Of a stretch of 64,000 nt of DNA, positions 53,020 to 64,000 are shown piece by piece. Numbering within the stretch: position 1 is the first letter of the stretch; each line of letters begins with the position of its first letter. A program made the translations under genes and the position numbers. The notes below the pieces were generated by a model that saw only the letters and a program-made list of their open reading frames with translations, was not told where the DNA came from and did no database searches. The DNA lies in NCBI RefSeq assembly GCF_016859285.1, contig NC_053418.1:6990521-7054520 (forward strand). Reading direction: 5' to 3'. The stretch comes from Xiphias gladius. Its lineage: Eukaryota; Chordata; Actinopteri; Istiophoriformes; Xiphiidae.

Positions 53020-56000
53020 ATGAGGAGAGATCTTGGGCTGGCACTGCTCCTGCTGCTGTCTGCAGCTGTGGAGTCCGACAGTAAGTCCAAAGAGTTGAAG
53101 GACATTATCTTTGGCTAAATAGTAACATGATGTTTAAAGGCTGGGTTCACTCAAAATAGAAAAAAAAAAAAAAAAAAAAAACCCAAAACAAACAACAGAA
53201 AAATACCTCAAATGGAATATAGACATAGACATGCAGATAGTTTTGGTTTTTATTTATATAAGTTTTAGAATTTTCTTCGGTGCTAACAGCATTGAAAAAA
53301 TAACATTGAAAAACAACTTTTATTTGATCAATTCTTTCCTGTTTTCCCTATTAAACCCAATTAAATAATATGTATATAAATATAGTAGTGGACTAATATA
53401 GTGAAAGAAAAGGAAGAAAATAATTACATAAAAATCTTGTAAATCTTACAGGTGTTACAGGTTTTAACAACTTTTTTGTTAGTACAATTAGCTATAGATT
53501 AAATGTATCGTTTGATATAGACAGTAAGTTCAGAAAAATTGGGCATTTTTGCTTGTAAGTTTTGGTTTGTGAATATAAAACTTGGACAAAATAACAAACA
53601 AATTAATTAAATGAAACTGAGAGCAAGCCTTCCTGTCATAATCCCTACATTTTTCCAAAGTAATGTAAATAGAGGGTATATATGATCAGCAAGAAAACGT
53701 GACAGTTTAGTCCACAGTTGTTTTCTATTCAATTCAATTCTCTCTCCAGAAACACTTGTCTCTGATACTCTCAACTCACTCTTAACAGCTTTAATTTTCA
53801 CTTTCTACCAAAGAAATAAACTACATCCTAAAGCCCCTTTACGACCATTTTATTACAGTACGATGGCATTTTACATGTCGGTCTCATGTCTGAATAAGCA
53901 CTGGAGTACTTAAAATAAAAGTCACAAGGGCAGTCTTACTACATTAGACCTTGTAACATGTCCATGAATTCTTCAAAAGGGCACGAATCTGAATTGAATT
54001 TCACCAGATTAACATAAAGACTAAAATAGAACTTTCACTTGCCTCACGAAAGTTAGATGAGAAGATTGATTCCACTCTCACGTTACATCTTCTTCGTTTA
54101 ATCCATACAAAAAAAGGTGTAAAAACTAACATTCCCTGTTGGTCGTCTGGCAAAAGCTCAGAGCCAAGAAATGGTCGGTTTAACTGCAAATTTGTCGTTT
54201 TTTCACTTTGTGTTTTTGTAGAATTAAAATGTAGTTAAAATGGTGTTTCCCCCCCCTTCATGGTTGGTTGAGGGCTAATGTTAGGTTGTGGTTAGGTGGA
54301 GCAGAGATAACTGGTACGGGTTTGGGCAAGCTTGGGGTCAGGTCAAGCATCTAATAAAAGGACTGGTTGGGGTTAGGGATGAGGTTTTGTTTAGATTTAA
54401 GTTTAGGGGAAGTTGCGAGGATAATTTTAGATTGGATTGCACACATGAAAAATTAGACGCAAATTCGGAGGACTGGCGCTAGGATGGGACCGCGGAAGAG
54501 GAAAATATTAAAACTTTAACTAATCAATGGATTTTATGAATCTGCTTCATAAACATACAGAGACAAAGGGAAACAAGAGAGACTTGAGGGAAATAACAGA
54601 TTGAATTGCAAGGCTGAGCTACAGACACATGGTTGGTGCTTCCGTTTCATGCTAGCTAACGGACTGCTAATGGGTGTGCATCACTGTATTAAGTTTCTCG
54701 CTTAGGTATCCTCTCCTATGCTAAAAGAAAATAAAATCATTTTAACAAGCTGAAAACTGTTCACAGCTTCTCCTATGGATCATGCAGGCTATTCAGAAAA
54801 CAATGGAAGATAGAGGTCACTGTTGAATTTTTCAAGTGAAAGTTTTCAGTGCTGGGAGCACAAATTCATTTAGCCTTCACTGACCTGGGGTGGACAAAGA
54901 AACCTTAGAGTTTGCTTGCTTGTATCATGTGTTGCCAGGCATGTCTCCACCAGGGAAACCAGTCCTGCTCGGCTGCAGGTCCCCTGAGAAGGAGACGTTT
55001 ACCTGCTGGTGGGAGACGGGCTCTGACGGAGGGCTGCCGACTACGCACCACCTCTACTACGAGAGAGAAAGGTCTGTCCAAACACCAATTTTTTTTTTTG
55101 TTCTGTCTTCATGCCTCTGCGGCTGCAACAGCTGTGGCTGGAGACAATTTCGTTAAGTCTGGCACAAATGTCAATTTGGACTCAAGGATGAACTGATTAG
55201 AATTTGGTGGTCAAAGGGCAAGGTCACTGTGATCTCACAAAAAATGTTTTTGGCCATAACTCAAGAATACAAATGCTAATTATGACAAAATACACTTAAT
55301 ACCCTTTATTTAATTCCTTATTTAATTTAAGTCTTCACTACATATATTATATGAGTCTGGACAGACATGGATGTAAACTGCAACTTGACTGGTTGGCGGA
55401 AGCATAAAACCACGAGGTGGTAATTGTAGTTTAATGTAATATTCAATTCAAGATTATCTTGGGCATTTTGCCTTTATTCAACAGATCACAGTGGCGATAC
55501 AGGGAAGGTGAGGGAGAGAGAGAGAGAGAAGAGGAGAATGAGTGGAAAACTACCAGCTCCCTTGTTCACACACTTGTGCTCAGTCATTCGAGCACAAATC
55601 TTTGTTGCTGTGGAAGTGAACGTGCAGACTTCAAACACTTGACCTGTGTGATCCTCACTTGCCCTGGCCTGAGGGCAAAATGCCAATAGTGAGAGTTTAA
55701 GACTTTTTGAGGATAGCGAAAAGTCTAGACTACTTTGGTCTAGACTAAAACATCTCAACAGCTGCTGGATGGATTACCACAAATTTTTGCACAGTCTTGG
55801 GGCAGTCAACCTGTGCCTAAGTACAGCCTCACAGAGCCACTCATGGCTTATTAATAAGTAGCCTTATTAATTCATAAAGTTTGGTAAAATTTCTACTTTT
55901 TAAAAAAATTCAGTTTAAATGATTAGATACTAATGTATAGTTTGACAAAATTAAACACTTTAGGTTCACAAGATCTGAAAAATTTCAAAAATTGTATTTG

Positions 56001-59000
56001 ACATTTTATTTAGTTTCTTAGAAGATGACATTTGGGATCATGTTGCAGCGGTCAGTGAGGAGACCATGGGGGCATCACACCTGGCTCATATCAGATTATT
56101 ATTATAAAACCACTATCACTTGAGCCCTGTACCTGTTCATTGAGTGTTAACATGTATTTACTGCCCACAGCACAGTTATAGAGTGTTGTATGCGTATATA
56201 AGCAAAATGCCCTCAGCAGTGTTCACGCATATCCTGGTCGGTAAAGGTGTTGTTTTGTCTACGACCAGAATGGAGGGAACGCAAGAGTGTCCAGACTACC
56301 TCTCGGCAGGGAGGAACTCCTGCTTCTTTGACAAGGAGCACACCTCCATCTGGGTCGATTACTACCTGACAGTGGTGGCCTCCAATGCCCTTGGGAACGC
56401 CACTTCAGACCCCTTTAAGATGGACGTAATGGAAATCGGTGAGTTGTTGCTCCCAAAGCTAAAGGATTTAGATGAGATGAATGAATCCAACCTCAGGAGA
56501 GAGACACCGAGTATTTTCTGATTCCTGTTCACTGACACAGATGGGCCCCTGTTTCTAATAGGTGCACTGAAAACAAAAAAAAACAAAATTAAAAATATAA
56601 ACATCAACGTAATTCCATCTATATTTACAGAAAACAAAAATGCAGAATAATACAGATGGTAAAGCAACCTTCTGCATACTGACAATAAGCTCTGAGCTGC
56701 TTGTAGAGTTTTTTTTGGGGCTATGACAAATACGTAGCATATGATTCCTGTGGGTTTGGCTCTGCACTGTACTACTTACTGTACAATCAATATAAAAAGC
56801 AGTGACCTCCCTTTGACTTCATGGATTGTTGCTTTACAACACTGAAACACAGTGGTTATCATTAGGATTTTGTGGCACTGATTAACTGTGAGTCTAAGAG
56901 ACTTATTTATTCAAAATAAAAAACTAAATAAATGATTACTAATAATGAAGACTAGCTTAATCTTCTTAGCTCAACAGTGTTTTTGTGTCAGTGCCACACT
57001 TTGAACTATTGACTACTACTCGATCTGTGTATTCATTGGAGTAGAAGTTAACACAGCAGAAAACTATCTGTATTGACTGAGCTAATGATTAGCACAGTTT
57101 TATTGGCTGTGCAGCTTTCTTGAGCTTAGTAAAGAATGGAAAAGTACTGAGTGACAGAAAACCTGCACAGAATGAGATGGAATTGGTTTGTGCCCAGTGT
57201 AAAACTTGTGTACAGTCTTGGATCAAATTTCACACCTTTTGTTTCGTTATGCAGGCAGCTGCGTATGTGATCTCCATGCACTGTACTTACAATACATTTG
57301 GAGCAGAGTCTTGTGCCATGTGAGAAAATAGTAACTCCACTGCATCAGATTTTGTCCCAGGAATCTAAACTTACTCTTTATCAAATATTTTAAACATACC
57401 GAATTTTCTGTTTTTTGCGGCATCTTAAAGACAATGGCAATTTTAGTCTTTTGGTCAGTCCAGACTGAAATATCTCAACAACCATTGGATGGATTGACAA
57501 ACAGCGATTAATGATCGCCAGATATCAATCCTAATGACTGTGACCTTCTGACCTTTCCTGTAGCACCACCAACAGGTCAGCTTTCACTTATCCGCTGAAA
57601 TATCTCAGCAAATATTGGATGGATTGCTACAAACATTCATGTCTCTCATCAGGAGGAATTTTAACTTTGGTTATCCACTGACTTTTCAGGCCAGAATTTC
57701 AGTCGGTCCAGTGCTTTGGTTTATAATTAAATAACTGCAGCTGTACTTTGTTTATAGTGCCAATTAGCAAATTTAGCATGCGAATATGCTAAACAAAGAT
57801 GCTGAAACTGGTATACATTATCCCTGTAAACATCAGCATGTCAGTACTGTCATTATGAGCATATTAGCAAGCTTACATTAGCCTTTAGCTCAAAGCACTG
57901 CCGTGCCCATGTGCAGCCTCACAGAGGTGCCAGCGCGGCTGTGGACTGTTATTCTTGTTCTGTCTGTGCTCGACAGTGAAGCCCAACGCTCCTGAAAACG
58001 TCACTCTGCAGGTGATAGAGAGAGAGGACAATCCATATCTCCAGGTCAGATGGGAGCGTCCTCATAACACAGACACCAAGTCCGGCTGGGTCACCATTAA
58101 ATATGAACTAAGAGTCAAACAAGAGAACAGTGACGAGTGGAAGGTGGGTCCAAAACAAGTAGTAGTTCATTGGAGAAATGTGCTGCACATTGTGTTTGTT
58201 TTGAGCAGGAAAGAATAGCAAGAGCCTTTTAAAAAGGTTCAATCTGTGGTTTGCAGCTTTCACTGTCAAATGGACTGGCAGGACTTTTTGCAGAAACCAA
58301 CAAGACACAGTAACTAAATCCAAATTATTATTTTAAGTCATGTTGTTATAGTTTTGTTTTAGAGCTATACAGATTAGCTGATTTTTAAATTGAGTCAACC
58401 GACAAAAAAAATCTGCAATATTCCTCTATGATAGCAAACTGCATATCTTTCAATTTTGGACTGTTGGTCAGACAAAACTGTTCACTTGGAAGCATCACCT
58501 TGTGCTCTCAGAAGCTGTGGTGATAATTCTTTCGCCATTTTCTGACATTTTCTGGAACAAAAAATGTATCTAAAAAAGATTAATTGTCAGATTAATTGAT
58601 GATTAAAATAATTGAGTTGTATCGCTAGTGTATTCACATCAGTTATGTTCGTTAACAGCAACACAGGCCTATGTTTTAAGTTATAATCAGCTGACAAATT
58701 CCGTGTGACCGAACGCCCCCTCTGACTTTGTGTGAGCCATTTTTTGCACAGTGAAGGGTGAAACAGGCTGCGCCTACAGGACAGGGACTGCTGTAAATTC
58801 CTCTTAAAAGACAGTTTACAGCAGTCAACTGTACAGTATGTTACGTTGTAAACACACACTACCATACATGCTAAAAAAATCATGTATATACTGTGTATAT
58901 GTATCAAAGGTTACTAAAAGACATCATAAACGGGGAAATATGGTTTGTTGACATTTGTTAATGTGAGGTTACCTTCCTTTTGAAAAACACAAAACAAAAG

Positions 59001-61214
59001 AATTTAATTTTGTGTGTGAAAATCGCATAAAATTAATGCCAGGGACTGGCTGGTAACAAATTGGAGGTTATAAATGGAATCAATTACAGTATTAAAATAA
59101 AATTGCTCATCTATAAAAATGACAGGACTCAGGAGGGGACATAAAAATGTCTTAGTTCCCGGCAGGGGGATTCAAAGACAAGGCCCCTCTTAGCAAAGGC
59201 ACTTATGATCTCGGATCAGTCAGGAGGTCCCTGCCGGAGGATCTGAGGCTGCCATCTGGTAAATAAAATGTTAAAAGTTCACAAGTTCAGGGCCACACCT
59301 ATATGTGAAGATAATCAGTAAGACTTTGAAACAAACTGAAAAATTCTACTGGTAGCAAGTGATTTCAGGCTAAGATAGGGGTCTTGAAATTGCTTCTAAC
59401 GCCTTGTGGCTGCATTTTAGACCAGCTGCAACTGGGAGATAGATCTGGCTTTGGTATTGATTGCAGCAGTCCAAATAGGATGCTATTAAACAACCTAAGA
59501 CCTTTCTTCAAGTCAGGTTAACCATCAGGATGTTATGTAGCCAGCCAGTAGATGGCAAAGACGGTGTTGACTCCAGGACTGTCCTTGCTGTGACTCACTT
59601 CCATTCTACACACTAACAGCTTGTAGTATGTACTATCCAAACATTTTCTTAGTATACTGTTTTTGCAGGTAGTATATAATAAATCAGTATGTCATGTAAT
59701 CAGAACCATCTTTGCAACGACTGTTAGACCCAATTGTGTGGGTAAAAGGTGAAGGTTGGGTGATTTGTGTTTATTTTGTCCTTGCTCGCTCTTTAGGAGT
59801 ACGCGTCAGGTACACAAACCCAGTTCAACCTGTACAACATCAATCCTGGGGTAATGTACACTGTTCAGGTGCGCTGTAAATTAGACCATGGTTCATGGAG
59901 CGAGTGGAGCAACTCTACCTCCGGGAAAACCTCTAAATGTAAGTCTCAGAAGTTATTTGCTCCATCTTTGGCTTTTACAGCGGGGTGGCAACTGTTACAA
60001 GTACTAATAATCAAAAAAAACATCTTTCTTTATTTAGATCCTCAGAATGAGAGACCATTCTGGATATTGGTTTCCACCCTTTCTGCAGTTCCGTTTATAA
60101 CAGCAATGTGTATCTTGGTGATGAAGAGGAAATAGTACGTATCTTCTGCTAACAAAGATAAACAACTCTTTATATAAAGTCCGGATGATAAGGAAAATTT
60201 GACTCATGACTCACTTTCTTTGGTTCCTCAGTGTGAAGCGATGTCTTCTGCCCCCTGTTCCTGGTCCAAAAATAAGAGGAGTTGATGTTCAACTTCTTAA
60301 GGTAACACTGCATCTGCACTAGCATATCCAAAAACTTGTTTTAACCATGATAATCTACTGAATTACCCCTAACCTTCCAGAGGGGGCGATCTGAAGATGT
60401 CATCAATGCCCTGATTGTGAACCAGAGCTTTCCTCTTGTGGTGGCCTGGAAGGACCAGATTGAGGACTACCTAATCGTGTCTGATGAGGGACTTCTGCCA
60501 AACCCCTCCAATTCTCAAAAAAGGAAGAAAAGCTTGATTATTCCCTCTGGCTTCCACGTAGACTTGGAAATCCAATGTAAGGAGTTAACCCCAGGCCAGA
60601 GTGACCGGGAGAAGGCTGAGGAAAGAAAGAATGATATAGATAACTTTGTAAAAAGCAATATGTCCCCTTCAGGGGAGAGGTTATCTAACATGGAGCCACC
60701 CCAGCTGCCAATTCAGAAACAGCTGTGCCCAAGTGTAAACTTTTCGAACACAGAGGCAGCAGATCAGAGTCTGTCATGTCATGATGGTGCTGCAAAGAAC
60801 ACTGTCCAACCTCTGGCAAACAGCGGTTATGTGGATATTCAGAGACATCAGAACATACGGGAGGCGGATTTGAAAGAGGTGGACTATAGCAGAGTGATGG
60901 AGTCGAAAGGTGACAATATTCTCATCCTCCAGAAAGAAAACGTCCGAGGCTACATGGACAATCGTAGACAAGAAGAGAACATACCAGAGGACTACAGCAG
61001 GGTGAAGGAGGTGGACAGTGACAATAAGGTTCTCCTGCAAAGACAAAATATCTCAGTTGACTCTTCCTGTAGGGAGAAGGGTAACCACTACACAGACTGC
61101 ACCAATAAGAAGCCAATAAATCCTCATGTAACTGGACCCAGTAAAGTGGGAGTGTGCACAGAACTAATCGGTAGTGGATACGTAGATACTATCCCTGCAC
61201 CACCTTTAATTTAA
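53020..61214 (+). CDS. prlrb: Prolactin receptor (b-like paralog)
   Basis: A single-pass class I cytokine receptor that signals through JAK2 and STAT5 after binding prolactin. In fish it has a central role in osmoregulation. Eight coding exons are read on the plus strand: 53020-53080, 54939-55071, 56269-56438, 57977-58143, 59797-59938, 60038-60134, 60232-60301 and 60381-61214 (TAA). All phases agree, giving 557 residues. A signal peptide ([16 protein letters not shown]) is followed by paired cysteines (33/43 and 72/83), WSEWS (211-215), a transmembrane segment (about 232-253), box 1 (LLPPVPGP, 262-269), and a tail with DYSRV and SGYVD motifs. The last tyrosine (547) lies in a conserved-looking C-terminus, [13 protein letters not shown]. 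An in-frame upstream ATG (52972) would add 16 residues before the signal peptide and is less likely. The b-paralog label is a guess; prolactin receptor itself is clear. Confidence 0.93.
54240..54936. other. prlr intron 1, right part
   Basis: 53081-54938 is intron. Nothing coding is seen. It includes 'gttagggttgaggg'-like low-complexity sequence near 54265-54420 and a poly-A run at 53160-53180. Confidence 0.4.
57430..57960 (+). repeat. Repeat units of the 'ggatggattgacaaa' family in prlr intron 3
   Basis: Two successive diverged units of about 120-140 bp ('atatctcaacaaccattggatggattg', 'gaaatatctcagcaaatattggatggattg', 'agcaccaccaacaggtcag'). They are followed by a tail with 'catgcgaatatgctaaac' and 'catcagcatgtcagtactgtcattatgagc'. 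Confidence 0.7.
58370..58620. repeat. 'cgattaatcg' family dispersed repeat in prlr intron 4
   Basis: Contains 'caattttggactgttggtcagacaaaactg', 'tttctgacattttctgg' and 'attaattgatgattaaaataattg'. Confidence 0.65.
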
Positions 61215-61329
61215 AGTTTTGTTTCATATGCAATGTCCAAATACAAATGACAGATGTCCCTAGTGATTTACTAGTGATTTTGTGATTGAAGAAAAAGACT
61301 AGAGATATTCTATATTTTTGGTATCATTA

Positions 61330-61880
61330 TCGGATGGATAGCCATTACATTTGGCACAGGCATTCATGGTCAACAGAGGAAGAATCCTACTGACTTTGTT
61401 GATCCCCTGACCCTTTCTCTGCACCATGTGCTTAACGTGGTTCAGAATGTGATATCCTGACAGCTATTAAATGGATTGCAGTGATATTTAATACAGATAT
61501 TTTGGTTTTCTTGAGGATAAATTTTAACGAAATTGATGATCCTCTGACTTTCCCTCTAGCGCTACCAGTAGGTCAGATTTTCCACCTATTCAGTGAAATA
61601 GCTTGACATCTGCCTGATGGATGGGCACAAAATTTTGTTCTGATATGGTTCCAACCCGCAGATGAATCCTAGTTACTTTGGTAATCTCCTGACTTTTCCG
61701 CTATCGCCACCAGCAGGTTGACATTTTTCACTCCAAGTGAAATATCTCAACATATATGGGATGGATTACCATGACATTTGGTACAGACATTCATGTTCCC
61801 CACAGGATGAATCTGCATGATTTTGGTGATCCCTTGACTTTTCCTCTAGCCCCACAAAGAAATTTGACATTTGTGGTTTT
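61330..61880 (+). repeat. Array of about four 'ggatggattaccatgacatttgg' units in the prlr 3' region
   Basis: Diverged units start near 61330, 61450, 61590 and 61740. Each shows 'gatggattg/gccat', 'gtacagacattcatg', 'gatgaatc', 'tttggtgatccc' and 'cctctagcgccaccag' wording. If the gene ends at the AATAAA at 62574, these units lie in the 3' UTR. Confidence 0.75.
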
Positions 61881-62573
61881 GTGTCAAGTATCATCTGCTA
61901 AATGCATTGTTGTGAAATATGCGACATACATTCAAGATCCCTGGCAAATAAACTTAAGATTGTGAACATGATAAACATTATACCTGATAAATTTCAAGCT
62001 ATAGCAGGCTTTAGGTTCGTAGAATACTTGTTAGTAGGATTATATATTTAAAGAATAGTTGGCGATGAATAGATTACATAATGGTTTTGCAGTCTGTTGC
62101 TTTTGCCTCAGTTTAAGGTAAATTCTAGTAACTCTGTTTTATCTGGGATGTGTACACAAGAAAGAGACTGCACCGCTTCTTTCAAAGTCATCACACTCAC
62201 GCTACAACACAAAATTCCTGCCACTAAAATTTGAAATTAGGTGACATATTCTAATGTAAGCAGTAAGCACATCTGGATTAATAAAAATTGGTCTGTAAAA
62301 AATAAAGAGGAGTGCACATAAACATGTCAGTAGTCTACTCAACTAAACAATGTATTCATTTTGCAAGACAATGAAACTGGTATTAAAAGAATAACTTCCT
62401 GTAACTAGTTTGACATCAAGTTTCATTCCAAAAGGATATATCCTTTTTGAAAATATTCATTTTCTTAGTTATGTTATTTGAAGTGACGAAAGGTTTTATT
62501 TTGGAAAAAAAAATGGATTTAACTGAGGAGTTTAAATTATATTCCAGTTTTAGTTTGAGACAAATCATTCTGT

Positions 62574-62579
62574 AATAAA
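62574..62579 (+). terminator. Candidate poly(A) signal of prlr
   Basis: AATAAA, 1,360 nt after the stop codon. Other candidates are near 62280-62305 and 62929. Confidence 0.4.
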
Positions 62580-63106
62580 ACCTTTCAAGTGTAGAACCGA
62601 CACAGGCTACTTTACGTCACATTGTACAAGGGATTTAAAATGAAATCATCATCTTTTATATTCATTTAGAGAGAGGAGTAGTAGGAGTATTCAATTGTGT
62701 TGACAAAAATTACATCTAATGATTTGTGTTTGTTTCATAGAAACAAAGATAGCAGACATAGCATTTTAAAATGTTCGCGTTGTATGGTAAATTTTAAGCA
62801 CTGTATCTGGTCTTGAGTAGCACCAGTAAACATGACTTGTTTATGTCTCTGCTCTATTTGTGAACCAAAGTACTAAAAGTTATTTCACGGAAGATATTTC
62901 TTCTTATATTTTAAAATCTTTAATCCAAATAAACAAAATGTTTGAGTTAACTGTTCTAAATATAGCTTAATTGTTTTCCAAAACACTATATTCAGATCAA
63001 AATTCAATTATTTAGTTTGATACATATTGACAAATACTCATAGTTTTAATAAAAACAAACCGAATTCTTGTTAAATTTTCCTATTTTTCTTTTAACATTT
63101 ATTTAA

Positions 63107-63260
63107 ACAGATCCCAGGTGGTTAGATTTAATTATGTAACCTCTTTCTGTTACATTGGCGTTCCTCAGGGAAGTGTACTTGGTCCATTACTATTCCTCCT
63201 CTAGATTTATGACCCACTCAAAGTAAATGCTGCATTGTGTTCTTTATGCAATTGACACTT
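63107..63260 (+). mobile_element. Fragment of a non-LTR retrotransposon reverse transcriptase
   Basis: The plus strand encodes IGVPQGSVLGPLLF, the highly conserved motif of LINE reverse transcriptases, then a stop and a few degraded codons. Flanking similarity fades quickly, so only a short dead piece remains. Confidence 0.75.
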
Positions 63261-64000
63261 TACATTGATATTTAGTTTGGAGAAGAAAATGAAAGTAAAA
63301 CTCCACACTCTCCTCAAGTTTTTATTTCCTATTTAACGCTTTAAAACAGAACAATCTGACTGTTAATGTAAAAGTTATTTTTAATTCTCCATTCTCATCA
63401 GATATTTGTCTATGCTCCATATTATATTCAAGGATTTATAAAAGATCTCAATCAAAAAATATGTCTTAACCTACATCATCATATTGGTATAGGACGACCA
63501 GGTTCTTCATAGTAGAACTGTACCAAGACACAATTCAGCAAGACTTTGGCATGCCTTCAAGTCCACCTTCCATGAACCAAATCCCATACCAACTCCAAAT
63601 AACAAGATTCACTAAGGTTGTTTTTCTGCACTTGAGACATTTTTGTTTTACCACATCAGCAAATGCACCACCTTTTCACAACTGAAATGTTGATATTAGC
63701 AATTTCAATTTTAAAATGACAACTGCAATTTTTAAAGTCTTCATAGGTCATGATCATAAAATCATATAGATTTTGTCTAATTTACAATCTTCATCCCAGT
63801 CCTTTGAAATCTGAATTCTGACTTCATTAATTTTGCCCCTTTCAAATTTGGTCATTTATTGCTTTTTTTTTTTTTTTTTTTTTAAATGTGATTGTCACTT
63901 AGCACTTTAAATGAAAGTCATTGTCTTTTTCCTTTAAAAAAAAAAAAAAAAAATCATTTTGCAATTTTCTAGCAAGATAACTCTAGAACAAGATTTCAAC

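Noticed and set aside
53020-61214. Growth hormone receptor as the identity of the cytokine receptor
   Set aside because: The receptor has a true WSEWS motif and LLPPVPGP box 1, as in prolactin receptors. Growth hormone receptors have a YGEFS-type motif.

Overview
The window is nuclear DNA of a teleost fish, most likely a percomorph. The evidence is compact split genes with GT-AG introns, CA/TG microsatellites, a decayed Tc1-type transposon, short inverted-repeat elements, and dispersed repeats of the kinds common in percomorphs. All gene calls rest on exon-by-exon reading: acceptor and donor sites, codon phases that agree across every junction, and resemblance of the encoded peptides to known vertebrate families. 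No alignments were run.

Layout from left to right. 158-3366 (-): the 5' part of an ACSBG-type long-chain acyl-CoA synthetase (acsbg2-like), with a TATA box at its first exon and a possible second TATA-driven first exon at 4.8-5.1 kb. 7330-10954 (-): a complete five-exon hint2 (mitochondrial histidine-triad hydrolase), carrying a decayed Tc1-like element in intron 2. Head-to-head with it, 829 bp away, is mrps30 (11783-16797, +), a complete mitoribosomal protein gene of five exons. 19049-24251 (-): a complete nine-exon embigin (emb), a two-Ig membrane chaperone of the basigin family. 27216-40143 (-): a complete 16-exon malt1, the paracaspase of the CARD-BCL10-MALT1 signalling complex, encoding 820 residues with the catalytic His and Cys in place. 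53020-61214 (+): a complete eight-coding-exon prolactin receptor (prlr, b-like), encoding 557 residues.

The most interesting structure lies between malt1 and prlr. At 42.65-45.5 kb (+) there is a broken partial copy of prlr. At 46.0-48.4 kb (-) there is a broken partial copy of malt1. The order is therefore intact malt1, dead prlr, dead malt1, intact prlr, with offsets near 12.5 kb. This is what a tandem duplication of a malt1-prlr unit followed by reciprocal gene loss would leave. Nested in the second unit is a much younger 1,536-bp tandem duplication (48458 to about 51518) that doubles a GC-rich putative first exon upstream of prlr.

Other points worth checking are: a (TG)18-T5 tract directly against a hint2 splice acceptor, with the same layout as the CFTR TG/T tract; a 24-nt in-frame malt1 micro-exon where the mammalian gene has its alternative exon 7; a probable GC-AG intron in malt1; and a dispersed repeat that supplies the splice-acceptor tract of the emb transmembrane exon. 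Stretches not listed as genes hold dispersed repeats or nothing recognisable.
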